Assembly (NCBI RefSeq): GCF_000236925.1
Contig: NC_016941.1
Location: forward strand, 2,046,001-2,110,000
DNA length: 64,000 nucleotides
Direction: 5' to 3'
Origin: Staphylococcus argenteus
GTDB taxonomy: Bacteria > Bacillota > Bacilli > Staphylococcales > Staphylococcaceae
A program made the position numbers and the translations under genes. This document shows, one piece after another, positions 63,528 through 64,000 of the stretch (positions within the stretch are counted from its first letter, which is position 1; every line of letters begins with the position of its first letter). The notes under the pieces were generated by a model. That model was not told the origin of the DNA. It made no database searches and worked only from the letters and a program-made list of their open reading frames with translations.

Positions 63528-64000
63528 TTATTGATATAGAGGATATTCAGCTGTTAATTTCGCAACGCGTTCTTTAGCTTGTTGTAATTTTTCTTCATCT
63601 TTACTGTTTTTCAAAGCTAAACTGATGATTTTTGCAACTTCCTCAAACGCATCTTCATCGAATCCACGCGTTGTTGCAGCAGGTGTACCTAAACGTATAC
63701 CACTCGTAACAAATGGTTTTTCTTGATCAAACGGAATGGTATTTTTATTACATGTGATACCAACTGAATCTAATGTTTCTTCAGCTTCTTTACCAGTAAG
63801 TCCTATAGACCCTTTTACATCAACAGCTACTAAATGATTATCTGTACCACCAGAAACTATTCTAAATCCTTCTTTAATCAACGTTTCAGCAAGGACTTTT
63901 GCATTTTTAATCACTTGCTCTTGATATGTTTTGAAATTATTATCTAGCGCTTCACCAAATGCAACTGCTTTTGCTGCAATAACATGTTCAAGGGGTCCAC
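63528..64000 (-). CDS. glyA: Serine hydroxymethyltransferase, 3' part
   Basis: Interconverts serine and glycine with tetrahydrofolate. The 5' end lies beyond the right edge; the frame stays open through 64000 ([18 protein letters not shown] at the edge). Visible C-terminal signatures are [38 protein letters not shown] and [15 protein letters not shown]. Only about 157 residues of roughly 412 are in view. It lies upstream of upp in the same orientation. Confidence 0.95.
   Translation of the reverse strand, partial: GPLEHVIAAKAVAFGEALDNNFKTYQEQVIKNAKVLAETLIKEGFRIVSGGTDNHLVAVDVKGSIGLTGKEAEETLDSVGITCNKNTIPFDQEKPFVTSGIRLGTPAATTRGFDEDAFEEVAKIISLALKNSKDEEKLQQAKERVAKLTAEYPLYQ

Overview
The window is chromosomal DNA of a low-GC Firmicute, almost certainly a member of the Staphylococcus aureus complex. 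Gene order and protein sequences match the S. aureus chromosome from the ilv-leu operon through rrn, sigB, kdp, thi and atp to glyA. Several proteins (MurF, KdpC, SceD, LeuC, ThiE) differ from the S. aureus versions I remember by more than normal strain variation. S. argenteus or S. schweitzeri is therefore a serious possibility; this is inference from memory, not an alignment.

Layout: (1) 1-9.1 kb, + strand: the end of the branched-chain amino acid operon, ilvB-ilvN-ilvC-leuA-leuB-leuC-leuD-ilvA. leuC carries a one-base frameshift in a run of eight A. (2) 9.1-15.7 kb, - strand: a small membrane-anchored hypothetical protein, then a complete rRNA operon read right to left (two promoters, tRNA-Leu, tRNA-Gly, 16S, 23S, 5S). 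Its end holds two tandem copies of a block made of the 5S 3' part plus a terminator. (3) 16.3-27.1 kb, - strand: sprT-like and tex; the stress module acpS-alr-mazE-mazF-rsbU-rsbV-rsbW-sigB; and three bPH2 (YdbS/YdbT-like) membrane genes. (4) 27.3-35.4 kb: an interspersed intergenic repeat, then the potassium system, kdpFABC (- strand) divergent from kdpDE (+ strand). kdpF is only 26 codons. (5) 35.7-45.3 kb: cshA, murF, ddl, rodA, a 45-residue orphan, csoR-csoZ (copper), cls2 and an HD hydrolase. (6) 45.3-50.8 kb: a degenerate tandem repeat, yidC, the thiamine operon tenA-thiD-thiM-thiE behind a TPP riboswitch, and sceD with a WalR-type box. (7) 51.1-64 kb: ssb, ywpF-like, fabZ, murA, ywzB, a group II intron 5' remnant lodged directly behind the atp terminator, the complete atpIBEFHAGDC operon, mnaA, upp and the 3' part of glyA.

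Most of the window is core metabolism and envelope maintenance. There is no prophage, insertion sequence or CRISPR array. I saw no clearly new multi-gene system. The observations most worth following are the leuC frameshift, the group II intron remnant, the duplicated rrn tail, the long gap inside the atp operon, the tandem repeat near 45.3 kb and the small unassigned protein at 42.2 kb.
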